Of a stretch of 64,000 bases of DNA, positions 48,168 to 57,682 are shown piece after piece. The stretch covers positions 164,543 to 228,542 of the forward strand of contig JAHQWH010000015.1 of the NCBI GenBank assembly GCA_029856105.1, given 5' to 3'. Within the stretch, counting starts at the first letter, position 1. Every line of letters starts with the position of its first letter. A program made the position numbers and the translations under genes. This DNA is from Promethearchaeia archaeon (GTDB taxonomy: Archaea; Asgardarchaeota; Lokiarchaeia; Sigyniarchaeales; SOKP01). Below the pieces are notes generated by a model. It ran no database searches and was not told the DNA's origin. It was given only the letters and a program-made list of their open reading frames with translations.

Positions 48168-49406
48168 TTATTTGGATAGATTTCTTTTCCTAATATTTCT
48201 TTCCAAATCATCTGGTTCAATTGTTATTTTTTGACCGCTTAATAAAGCTGAAACTCCAATTTGATTTTCATCATCTTCGCAATGACAGCCCGGAATATAG
48301 TTATCTGGTTCTTCGTACGTTGTAATAACACCCTCAAAATTTCTTAACACGACCCGTTTATTTCCCTGAGAAATTGTATAATCTGGCATTACTGGTATCT
48401 TTCCTCCACCCCCTGGAGCATCTACTACGAATGTGGGGACGCATAGGCCAGATGTGTGCCCCCTTAAACCTTCAATGATTTCAATACCTTGAGCAACGCT
48501 GGTTCTAAAATGCTCAAGACCAACAGAGAGATCGCATTGATAAATATAGTAAGGTCTTACTCTAATTTTTACAAGGTCTTGGACTAATTTTTTCATAACA
48601 TGAATACAATCATTTACTCCTTTCAATAGTACCGATTGATTTCCAAGTGGGATTCCCGCATCTGCTAACATTTCACATGCTCTTTTAGAATCTTCTGTTA
48701 TTTCGTTAGAATGATTGAAATGGGTATTAAACCAAATAGGATGATATTTCTTAATCATTTCACATAGTTCAGGAGTAATTCTTTGAGGCATAACTACGGG
48801 CGTTCGAGAACCTAATCGTATAATTTCTACATGAGGAATTTCTTTCAATCTGACCAATATCTCTTCTAATTTTTTATCAGAAATTAATAACGCATCGCCT
48901 CCAGATAAGAGTACATCTCTTATAGCTGGAGTTTCTTGTATATATTCGATACATTTACCGATTTGATCTTGGGGAGGTGCTTTATCGTGATGACCGGCAA
49001 ATCTCTTGCGAGTACAATGTCGGCAATACATCGAACAATTTTCAGTAACTAAAAACAAAACTCGATCAGGATATCTATGGGTTAGACCTGGAACTGGCGA
49101 ATCAACATCTTCGTGAAGAGGATCTACAAGATCGCTCGACGATATGTGTAATTCGTGGATAGTAGGGATAGCTTGTTTTCTTATAGGATCGTAAGGATCG
49201 TGAGGGTCGATTAACGACAAATAATAAGGCGTAATTGCCATTCGCAATTCTTTTAAGATTTTTGGGTCGTCCTCCTCTTTAGTTAGCGAAATGTATTGTT
49301 TAAGGTCTTCTAATGTACTTATTCTATTCTTAAATTGCCAGCGCCAATTATTCCAATCTTCGTCGCTTACTTCGCTAAATAATTCTTTTCTTCTATTTAC
49401 TCTCAT
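48168..49406 (-). CDS. kamA: Lysine 2,3-aminomutase
   Basis: ENCSMYCRHCTRKRFAG radical SAM CxxxCxxC; VLLSGGDALLISD; FVVDAPGGGGKIPVMPDY. Confidence 0.95.
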   Translation of the reverse strand: MRVNRRKELFSEVSDEDWNNWRWQFKNRISTLEDLKQYISLTKEEDDPKILKELRMAITPYYLSLIDPHDPYDPIRKQAIPTIHELHISSSDLVDPLHEDVDSPVPGLTHRYPDRVLFLVTENCSMYCRHCTRKRFAGHHDKAPPQDQIGKCIEYIQETPAIRDVLLSGGDALLISDKKLEEILVRLKEIPHVEIIRLGSRTPVVMPQRITPELCEMIKKYHPIWFNTHFNHSNEITEDSKRACEMLADAGIPLGNQSVLLKGVNDCIHVMKKLVQDLVKIRVRPYYIYQCDLSVGLEHFRTSVAQGIEIIEGLRGHTSGLCVPTFVVDAPGGGGKIPVMPDYTISQGNKRVVLRNFEGVITTYEEPDNYIPGCHCEDDENQIGVSALLSGQKITIEPDDLERNIRKRNLSK

Positions 49407-49447
49407 AACAATTCACTTTACTTATTATGTTATCTTCATATTCTAAA

Positions 49448-50488
49448 TTATTTTACATATTTTTCTTCAAATATTTTTCGTAATTTTTTAGACTCGCGTA
49501 ACTCATCTAAAGCTATTTGAGCGTGTCCTTTGGTATAACCATTCCCGATTATCATCGTGACATCTTTTCCAACGCCCTCAGCACCTAATGCGGCTTTTGT
49601 AAAACTAGTAGCCATAGAAAAGAAATACACGATACCTCCATCCTTAACGGGTAAAATACTTGACATTTCAGTATTTGATATACTTAGACAATTAATAGAA
49701 ATGTCAACTTCATTTCCATTGTTAATAGCAAATACCTTTTCTAAGACATCTAGCGGTTTAAGGATGTCAGCAATAATCACCTCATGGCAAAAACCTGTTT
49801 TCTTAAGGAACTCAGCTCTTTTTTCATTTCTAGCTTGCCCTATTACTCTACCATTCGGTCCAACAATGCTTTTTGCTATAAAAGAGCACATTAATCCAGA
49901 TTTTCCAGTTGCCCCAAGTATTAAAACAGAGTTTCCCGGTTTAACAATCTTTTTTGTTTGAGCCGGAGCACCCGCTACATCAAGAGCTGCTAAGGCCAAT
50001 TTATCGTCCATATCTTTTGGGATTTTAGCGTAAATTCCACTTTCAAAAAGTACGGCTTTACCTACAATTTCAACTCGATCTATATCTAATTTGATATCTA
50101 AAATTTTTTCAATCTTAAGTGGTGTCAAAGAAAGAGAAACTAATGTAGCAATTTTGTCTCCTTTTTTTAGATCGGTTTTTCCTGTCAGATCTGGTCCAAT
50201 TTTTTCTACTTTACCAATCAGCATTCCACCTGAACCAGTAACCGGATTTTGCATTTTTCCCCTTTCTTGAACAATTTCTATTATTTTAGCTTTTATTTTT
50301 TCTATATCTCCTCCCGCTTCTTCTTTAAGTTGAGTAAAGCTTGCGGAGTCGATATTCAAATAATCGACATCAATTAATATTTCGTTGTCGAATATGGTCG
50401 TATCGTTGGATATTTTAAAAGCAGGTTGAGGAAGCGCCCCTTTAGGCTCAATGACTCTATGAGTTCCGTATTTATTACCTTTTGCCAT
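49448..50488 (-). CDS. kdd: L-erythro-3,5-diaminohexanoate dehydrogenase
   Basis: GTHRVIEPKGALPQPAFKISND; ILGATGKSGLM; between kamA and kce. Confidence 0.9.
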   Translation of the reverse strand: MAKGNKYGTHRVIEPKGALPQPAFKISNDTTIFDNEILIDVDYLNIDSASFTQLKEEAGGDIEKIKAKIIEIVQERGKMQNPVTGSGGMLIGKVEKIGPDLTGKTDLKKGDKIATLVSLSLTPLKIEKILDIKLDIDRVEIVGKAVLFESGIYAKIPKDMDDKLALAALDVAGAPAQTKKIVKPGNSVLILGATGKSGLMCSFIAKSIVGPNGRVIGQARNEKRAEFLKKTGFCHEVIIADILKPLDVLEKVFAINNGNEVDISINCLSISNTEMSSILPVKDGGIVYFFSMATSFTKAALGAEGVGKDVTMIIGNGYTKGHAQIALDELRESKKLRKIFEEKYVK

Positions 50489-50612
50489 ATAAAGGTCTCC
50501 ATCTAAATCTTAAAAAAATAATATTATCATATCTAATCTTACTTAAGAATCATTAGAATTATAAATTTTTCAAAACAAAATTAGAAAAATAAGTTAAAAA
50601 AAAAAGATTGGA

Positions 50613-52166
50613 TTAAGCTTTGTATCTGGCATTTCCATCCATGATCTTTCTATTGAGAATCATGTCATTTACCTGCATCCCTGCAAGCAATGTTGCAAAA
50701 ACGCTATGAATGAATTTTGGTTGGAAAAGGCCTTTTACGGGTGTTCTCATTTTTAAGCGTGTCCTTCCGAAATTATCCGGATAAGGTGCCATATCGTAAA
50801 TTGCTCCTGAAGGTGAACCAGAATATCGGGCATAAGTCGCTGGAGTCGATACATCAAGAACCTTAATGTGTTTTCTCAGATCAGGAATGAGGTATTTTTC
50901 AGTTTTTTCTATAAAGAAATCAGCCCATTTTTGTTTTTTTTCATTGTATCTTTGAGGATCTTTTTCTCTTAATTCTGCCCAGTCGTCAATGCCCATAGGA
51001 ACAATCCTCAAGGCGATATTTGGTTTTCCACCCGTAGTTAACGAGGGACAGATAACTCCAAGTCGAAATTCTTCATCTGTATAACCAATTTTACCTTGTA
51101 TCATATCATCAAATAATCGATCGTAAATATCTCCTCCTGTAGTAATCACGCTGTAGCCACAATCTAAACCTAATGCACCCAGATCAATTTCGTTATCAAG
51201 TCCAATGCTTATATTCATTGATGATGTCGACATCTTAACATTTTCGACTTTATCAGCATACTTTTTATCCAGTTCACGAATGATATCTAGACCCACCATT
51301 TCTTTCATAGCAACAATAGGATCTACTGTGGTTACTACTAAATCCGAATAAATTTCACTTCCATCCTCTAATTTAACACCTTTCACTTCCCCGTTTTCAA
51401 CCAAAATTTTGTTAACTTTAGTATTAAGCATCAGTTCTCCACCTAAACTGAGATATTTTTCCTCAAATTTCTTAGGAAACTCAATAAACCCTCCTTTAGG
51501 TCGGAAAGCACCATCGAGTAGTGAGTTCATCGCAGATACAGGTACGGGTGCCGAAACTCTATCAGCCGGTAATCCACTAAATTCAGCAAATATGGTAAAT
51601 ATTTCAATAACATCAGGTTCCGTTATATTGAACTGAGCAAAATAATCCTTGAAAGTTCTCCTAGAGTTTTTTACGATTTTTGGGCAAGTAAGGAGCATTT
51701 TAAGGATTTCAATTAAATTTGGATCAAGTTTAAGTTTGAACAATTCTAAATACAAGGCTCTTGAATAATCCAAAAAGTTCTCGATTTCAGCTGCGTTCTT
51801 CGGATATTTTTCCATCAACTCATTTTTAAAATCTTCAAATCCTGACGGTAAATCAATCGTTTTTACCTTATTTGTTTTAATATCTACTAAGAAAATCCGC
51901 ATATAGTAACCTTTATACTCCTTAAGCTCAATATCGATATCAAAAAATTCTAATAACTCTGTAATATTAGGTATCATTTGGCATGTGTCGAATAAATATC
52001 CTTGCCGTTCATAGGAGGTAACATAGCCACCAGATTTTGGTTCTTTTTCGATTATTAAAACGGGTTCTTTTTTAACATCATGGTATTGCGCCCATGTTAA
52101 ACCACTGCTTAAGCCGGTGATACCTCCACCAACTACTATTAATCCATATTTATTTATTTTATTCAT
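50613..52166 (-). CDS. FAD-dependent oxidoreductase, phytoene desaturase/CrtI-like
   Basis: GLIVVGGGITGLSSGLTWAQYH, GGYVTSYERQGYLFDTCQMIPNI, PKGGFIEFPKKFEEKYLSLGGELMLNTKV. Confidence 0.8.
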   Translation of the reverse strand: MNKINKYGLIVVGGGITGLSSGLTWAQYHDVKKEPVLIIEKEPKSGGYVTSYERQGYLFDTCQMIPNITELLEFFDIDIELKEYKGYYMRIFLVDIKTNKVKTIDLPSGFEDFKNELMEKYPKNAAEIENFLDYSRALYLELFKLKLDPNLIEILKMLLTCPKIVKNSRRTFKDYFAQFNITEPDVIEIFTIFAEFSGLPADRVSAPVPVSAMNSLLDGAFRPKGGFIEFPKKFEEKYLSLGGELMLNTKVNKILVENGEVKGVKLEDGSEIYSDLVVTTVDPIVAMKEMVGLDIIRELDKKYADKVENVKMSTSSMNISIGLDNEIDLGALGLDCGYSVITTGGDIYDRLFDDMIQGKIGYTDEEFRLGVICPSLTTGGKPNIALRIVPMGIDDWAELREKDPQRYNEKKQKWADFFIEKTEKYLIPDLRKHIKVLDVSTPATYARYSGSPSGAIYDMAPYPDNFGRTRLKMRTPVKGLFQPKFIHSVFATLLAGMQVNDMILNRKIMDGNARYKA

Positions 52167-52223
52167 GAATTAAAAAATTGATTTTATACTATTTAAATAT
52201 TTTAATTTCCATTTTTATAAAAA

Positions 52224-52931
52224 TTACTTCTTTATACCAATGAACAATCCTCTATCCTCCATTAAGCCATTTTTTAGAAATTCTGTCTTAAAACTGGCTT
52301 TTTCCATGAATTCGAGAGTTTTGTCAATCTCAAATAAACCTAATTCATGTGTGTCTACAAAATGTATAACATCTTCATCTTTTTCAGCAATCAAATAATG
52401 CATCTCCATTATCGATAAGTCCCCTTCTATTTTTGTTGTATTAAGTCTTGCGATTTTTATGTCTTTCTCATCGTAAGTAGTCATACCGGGCGCTCCAACC
52501 CAGTAAGTGGATTTAGTAAACCAAGGCTCAATTATTAGAACTCCACCTGTTTTTAAGTGATTACTAAAATTCAGCATCGTTTTTTCTAAATTAGAATACG
52601 TTTTTACATACCCAATTGAGCTAAATAAACATAGAATTACATCAAATTCGGTTTTAAGATTAAAATTTGTCATATTACCTTGTTCGAAAATCACTTCCTT
52701 AACTTTACTTTTAGCAACTTCCACCATTTCGTTGTTAATATCAATACCCGTACAGGAAAAATCGTCTTTAAAATATTCTAAATGCTTTCCTGTCCCACAT
52801 CCAACATCAAGTAACTTATTACCGTCTGAATTTTTATATTTTTTTATTAAATCTTTAATGGAATAAGCTTCTTTATCATAATCTTTCCAATGATAAATCA
52901 AATCGTAGTATTTGGCTAATTTTTTATACAT
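52224..52931 (-). CDS. Class I SAM-dependent methyltransferase
   Basis: LLDVGCGTGKHLEYFKDDFSCTGIDINNEMVEVA. Confidence 0.85.
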   Translation of the reverse strand: MYKKLAKYYDLIYHWKDYDKEAYSIKDLIKKYKNSDGNKLLDVGCGTGKHLEYFKDDFSCTGIDINNEMVEVAKSKVKEVIFEQGNMTNFNLKTEFDVILCLFSSIGYVKTYSNLEKTMLNFSNHLKTGGVLIIEPWFTKSTYWVGAPGMTTYDEKDIKIARLNTTKIEGDLSIMEMHYLIAEKDEDVIHFVDTHELGLFEIDKTLEFMEKASFKTEFLKNGLMEDRGLFIGIKK

Positions 52932-52954
52932 AATTTAATATTCCTTATTTTATT

Positions 52955-53779
52955 TTAATTCAAACTTAAAATCTTTCTCGCTTCGTAAGGAGATGCGATG
53001 TCTCTACCTATTTCTTTTGAAATCCTAACTATTTTTTCGACTAATTCACTGTTAGACTTAGCGAGTACACCTTTAGAACGATAAATGTTATCTTCAAAAC
53101 CTACTCTGGCATGGCCCCCCATAACTATAGATAACGTAACCATAGGAAATTCATGTTTTCCAATAGCACACACGGTAAACATAGAGTTTTTTGGAATACT
53201 GTTTATCATAAATACTAAATCTCGAGGTGTTGCTGCTATTCCTCCGATGACGCCTAATACAAAGTTAAAATGCATTGGATCTTTGATATATCCTTTGTTA
53301 TTAAGTCGTAATGCCATGTCGATCATGCCCTTATCAAAACATTCCAGTTCTGGTTTAATTCCATGCGAATTCATCACTTGAGCAAAATGTATGATAGTAT
53401 TTTCTGTATTAACAAAAATTTCATCGCCACCAAAATTCATCGTACCACAATCAAGAGTTGCCATTTCGGGTGGAGGATCCATGAAGATAGGTTGTAGTCT
53501 CTCTTCATTACTCATTCCTATAGCACCTCCCGTTGAAGGTTGAACGATAACATCGGGACATCTTTCTTTTATCTCATCGACACACGCTTGGAATCGTTTT
53601 ATATCTTGAGTAGGAGTGCCATCGTCTTCTCTTACATGCAGATGTATTATACTCGCACCTGCTAAGAATGCTTTTTCTGCTTCGATCCCTATTTCTCTAA
53701 CAGTATAAGGAATGTTTGGATTCTGTTTCTTTGTTACTTCAGCTCCACATATCGCGGCGGTTATAATTAATTTTTCCAT
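52955..53779 (-). CDS. kce: 3-keto-5-aminohexanoate cleavage enzyme (BKACE family)
   Basis: MEKLIITAAICGAEVTKKQNPNIPYTVREIGIEAEKAFLAGASIIHLHVREDDGTPTQD. ORF track start 53860 overlaps kal; ATG at 53779 fits the family. Confidence 0.92.
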   Translation of the reverse strand: MEKLIITAAICGAEVTKKQNPNIPYTVREIGIEAEKAFLAGASIIHLHVREDDGTPTQDIKRFQACVDEIKERCPDVIVQPSTGGAIGMSNEERLQPIFMDPPPEMATLDCGTMNFGGDEIFVNTENTIIHFAQVMNSHGIKPELECFDKGMIDMALRLNNKGYIKDPMHFNFVLGVIGGIAATPRDLVFMINSIPKNSMFTVCAIGKHEFPMVTLSIVMGGHARVGFEDNIYRSKGVLAKSNSELVEKIVRISKEIGRDIASPYEARKILSLN

Positions 53780-53789
53780 ATACATCATA

Positions 53790-54173
53790 TTACTTTTTTC
53801 TTTGTTTCTCTCTTGGAACAACACAAGTTCCACTTGCTTTGCATACGACAATAGGTTCATTTAAGAAATCAGCCGCAGAATCATTTATATCTGGTTTTAA
53901 TGTAATAACCTTTCTTGCCTCAAAAATCATCTTTCTTGAAGTGTTACCTATTTCAATAATTTTTCCTTCAGCTTCTATATAATCACCAGCATAAACGGGA
54001 GCTAAAAATTCAATGCTGTCATAAGCCCGAAATAAACCCTCATCTCCATCGTTTTTAATCAATAACTCAGTAGCAACATCCCCAAATAATTCTAATATTT
54101 TAGCCCCATCAACTAAATTTCCTCCATAATGAGCATCGTTTAAACTCATCCTTACTCTAATTAATGATTTCAT
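53790..54173 (-). CDS. kal: 3-aminobutyryl-CoA ammonia lyase (hotdog fold)
   Basis: [62 protein letters not shown]. Confidence 0.9.
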   Translation of the reverse strand: MKSLIRVRMSLNDAHYGGNLVDGAKILELFGDVATELLIKNDGDEGLFRAYDSIEFLAPVYAGDYIEAEGKIIEIGNTSRKMIFEARKVITLKPDINDSAADFLNEPIVVCKASGTCVVPREKQRKK

Positions 54174-54398
54174 ACAAGATCATTCCCTATTTTTTTTTTC
54201 TTAAGATAAAATTATATTCTAATTTCAATATTATCTTATGAAATTAAAAATTTCTTTTATTTTCAATGTTTTAATAGTAAAATTTATCTTCAAAACTTTG
54301 TTGTTTTAATGGAAAATTTATTGAAATTTAGCTTATATTTAATTAAAAAAACAAATGTGATTTTTATTTTATTTAAAAGATTCAATAAACTATAAAAA

Positions 54399-54554
54399 TG
54401 CGAGATTTGCGGAAATGAAAAAGATGTGCCTTTATGCTGCGATTGGTCAATGATTGTGAAGGATGACTATATAATATGTTGTTGTGAATCAGAAGAGTGT
54501 GGTTATCGACCTATCCCCGAATGTAGTGGACAAAAAATGAATTACATGGGATAA
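54399..54554 (+). other. Short cysteine-rich zinc-ribbon-like ORF without canonical start
   Basis: CEICGNEKDVPLCCDWSMIVKDDYIICCCESEECGYRPIPECSGQKMNYMG*; in-frame TAA just upstream (54393-54395), no in-frame ATG/GTG/TTG at the N-terminus. Confidence 0.45.
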
Positions 54555-54595
54555 TGAAAAAAATATGAAAAATTATTTTAAAAAAATTGGAAAAA

Positions 54596-56176
54596 TTACC
54601 AAATTAAATCGTTAATTACGTCTTTATCTCTATCAGCTTCTTTTTTACCAAGTACTTTTCTAATGCGTAAATCGTTGATTGAATCTTCGAGTTTAGTATC
54701 CAAATTCTTAATATCCATCAAATTGCCTGTTTCTCCTCCTTTATCGACTAAATTTATCATCGCGTTATCCTTATTCATTAAATCTCTTAATTTATATCTA
54801 AAGGCATCTGTTACTCTTGTCCGTTGGATTTTCCCTTTTTTTATCAAAATAGGAAAAACGGGAGCTCTTTCTGTAGTTCTGCGCGTATTTGGATCTACAA
54901 AGTAGAAAATAAACATAGGTATACCTACGATCACATCTTTAGTCATAATTTCAATAGAAAAAGTGTTAAAGAAGTTTTGAACGTTAGTCATTTCAACATC
55001 TTTAATTCTTTCGATGTTATCAAGACAAGATTGTTTTTCTTGTTTGATTCTTGCAACTATGCTCTCGGCTGAAGTAAGGTCGCTGCTAAGTTCACTATGT
55101 TTTGCTTGGATAGTGCTTTCAATCTCAGATTTTTTCCTCTCAAGCTCTCTAATTTTTTGTTGTTTGGATTTTTCTAAATCGTTTATTTCTCGTTGTACAT
55201 TCTTCCTTATTTGAGCGACTTCGGATTCATATCTGCTAATTGTATTCCCTAGATCTTGATATTTTATGCGTAAGTCTTTTAGTGCACCTTCAACTTCAAA
55301 TAAGTCGTTTTTATTGATTGAATTTTTTAGTCTATCTACGCCATTTTTTGTTGCGCTAAGATTGTTGTAAAGATCGCCAGTTTTATCGTTAATTTTATAC
55401 TTTCCACCTTTTACCAATTCTTCAGGCGTAGCTTCAATTTTTCGGTTTTTCTCAGCTTCTAATTCTCTAGTAACTATTGCTAATTGCTTTTCCTCTTCGC
55501 TTGTATCGACCTTTTGACTTTTCAATTTGTCAGCATCTTGGCCACCGCGTTGAATCCACTTATCACATAGTTTGATAATTTTTTGACCATAATTATCTAG
55601 GTGTTTAACATCATTTTGAGATATGTAATCAAAAACTTCTGGAATGATTTTTGCTTGATTTATACTTTTAGGAATCGGTCCTCCTTCTAAGAGGAAATAT
55701 GGCTCACTAAATGAATTAATATTGTATTGATTTAAGAAAAAGTTTTTAAAATACTCAACTTCACTAGCACTAAAAAGGGCTTCTTGAATTGCCGTACCTC
55801 TTCTATAATTTTTAGATTTCTTTAAATAATTACTATTATACGACTGCAAAGAATTTAAGAATGATGCTGAATCTGCACCTTGAATTATGTTATCTGGACT
55901 GGGTGGCGTTTGTGAAAATTTTCCTACATTTAATTTCTCTTGTTTATTTAACAGATAACTACAAACGCAAGCACGAGTTTCATTTAAAGGAACTAAACGA
56001 ACGGGCCAAAAACAAGCAGTAATTCTATTTATCTTGCCTAGTTTTTTAATAGTCTTTCCATAAATGTTTATACATTCGTTTAATGCCATCGCCATTTCAT
56101 CTAGTAATGTAGCTTTTGAGCGGGCAGGGATTACTTCGCCAACATTGATTAGAAAAGGAATTATTTTATCTACCAT
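54596..56176 (-). CDS. Uncharacterised protein with long central coiled coil
   Basis: 526 aa; Lys/Glu-rich heptad region flanked by non-coil N- and C-terminal segments. Confidence 0.7.
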   Translation of the reverse strand: MVDKIIPFLINVGEVIPARSKATLLDEMAMALNECINIYGKTIKKLGKINRITACFWPVRLVPLNETRACVCSYLLNKQEKLNVGKFSQTPPSPDNIIQGADSASFLNSLQSYNSNYLKKSKNYRRGTAIQEALFSASEVEYFKNFFLNQYNINSFSEPYFLLEGGPIPKSINQAKIIPEVFDYISQNDVKHLDNYGQKIIKLCDKWIQRGGQDADKLKSQKVDTSEEEKQLAIVTRELEAEKNRKIEATPEELVKGGKYKINDKTGDLYNNLSATKNGVDRLKNSINKNDLFEVEGALKDLRIKYQDLGNTISRYESEVAQIRKNVQREINDLEKSKQQKIRELERKKSEIESTIQAKHSELSSDLTSAESIVARIKQEKQSCLDNIERIKDVEMTNVQNFFNTFSIEIMTKDVIVGIPMFIFYFVDPNTRRTTERAPVFPILIKKGKIQRTRVTDAFRYKLRDLMNKDNAMINLVDKGGETGNLMDIKNLDTKLEDSINDLRIRKVLGKKEADRDKDVINDLIW

Positions 56177-56339
56177 TTTTTTGAATCACATAAATTTTCT
56201 ATTTTCTATATTAAATCTAAAAATGAGTTAAGTAAATAAATTTTTCCCTCTAGATTTTCAATGTTTATCTTTGAATTAAAAACTTAAAAGAAGGAAAACC
56301 CAATATATATTAAAATAAGTTATTAAAAGATGATAAAAT

Positions 56340-57158
56340 ATGGTTGATAAGTTTCTAGAAGGAAAGGGTGCCCTTATAACTGGGGGCGCATCTGGTTTTG
56401 GGAGGGGTATAGCAATTGAATATGCGAAAAGAGGAGCAGATTTAATCTTAGTTGATATAAATGAAGAACTTTTAAATGAAACCTGTAAGAAAATTGAACA
56501 AGAATATAAACAAAAAGTTATCCCTATTGTATGTGATGTTTCAAAATCAGAACAAGTACAAGATATGGCAAAGAGGGCTTTTAAAGAATTAGATAATATA
56601 TATGTGCTAAATAATAATGCGGGGATTGGTGATATATATGGACCTGATTTATTGAGAATTAAGGAAGATTTGTTCGATAGAATAATTAGTGTTAATCTAC
56701 GAGGTCAATGGTTAGTCTCTAAATATGTAAGTAAAAAAATGAAATCCCAAAAGTTTGAAAACGAGCTTTTATCTGGAAAAGTAATTCATACTGCATCTAT
56801 TGCCGGAATGGTTGTTGATATCAAATTATCAGCATATACATTAAGTAAAGTTGGAGTAATTGCCATGGTAAAAATGCTTGCGCAAAGTTTAGCTCCAAAA
56901 ATCACTGTTAATGCGATTTCACCAGGTTATCATGTAACAGGGATATATAATTATTCTGAAAACGCTATGAAAGCCACAATGGATGATGGACATGTTAAAA
57001 CACCTTTAAATAGAATAGGAACTGTTCAAGATGTTGCAAATATAAGTGTATTTTTAGCGTCTCCTTTATCAAACTTTATAACAGGACATAATATTCCCGC
57101 AGATGGTGGAATTGCAGAAGTAGGCGTTCCAGCAAACTATTTAAAGTCAGAAATTTAA
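56340..57158 (+). CDS. SDR-family oxidoreductase
   Basis: GGASGFGRGIAIEY, NNNAGIG, YTLSKVGVIAM. Confidence 0.88.
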   Translation: MVDKFLEGKGALITGGASGFGRGIAIEYAKRGADLILVDINEELLNETCKKIEQEYKQKVIPIVCDVSKSEQVQDMAKRAFKELDNIYVLNNNAGIGDIYGPDLLRIKEDLFDRIISVNLRGQWLVSKYVSKKMKSQKFENELLSGKVIHTASIAGMVVDIKLSAYTLSKVGVIAMVKMLAQSLAPKITVNAISPGYHVTGIYNYSENAMKATMDDGHVKTPLNRIGTVQDVANISVFLASPLSNFITGHNIPADGGIAEVGVPANYLKSEI

Positions 57159-57264
57159 AATCTTTTTTTTTTATAGTTTCTGATATATAAAAAGATTAAA
57201 AATTTATATACTAAAGAAAATCGATAATTAATTATAAAAATTAAAAAATTTTAATATTAAAAAA

Positions 57265-57669
57265 GTGATAAAAATGATTGAAATTATACTTGCAATATTT
57301 CAAATAATTGGAGCTATAGGCATTGGGGGATTCTGGATATATTTTTTCTTAGTCGAGAATAAAAATCCTGAAAATACTGAAGTTTTTCTTGCTTTTGAAA
57401 GATCCTTTCCAATTCCAGACATATTATGGGCGACACCTGCTCTATTACTTGCAGCAATTGGTCTATTGACTGGTAAAAGATATGGTGTCTTTTTTTCCAT
57501 AGCTGCAGGAAGTGCTATATTATTTCTAGGGCTATTAGACATATCTTTTAATGCCCAAAATGGTGGATATAAGAAGAGTACATCTGATACAATAATGAAC
57601 TTAGTTATTAACTTATACTGCGTCATTTTTGGGATACTATACATGGTATATGGTTTTATAAATTTCTAA
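57265..57669 (+). CDS. Small multi-TM membrane protein
   Basis: 134 aa, about four hydrophobic helices, between two SDR genes. Confidence 0.6.
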   Translation: MIKMIEIILAIFQIIGAIGIGGFWIYFFLVENKNPENTEVFLAFERSFPIPDILWATPALLLAAIGLLTGKRYGVFFSIAAGSAILFLGLLDISFNAQNGGYKKSTSDTIMNLVINLYCVIFGILYMVYGFINF

Positions 57670-57682
57670 ATTATACTGAGAA

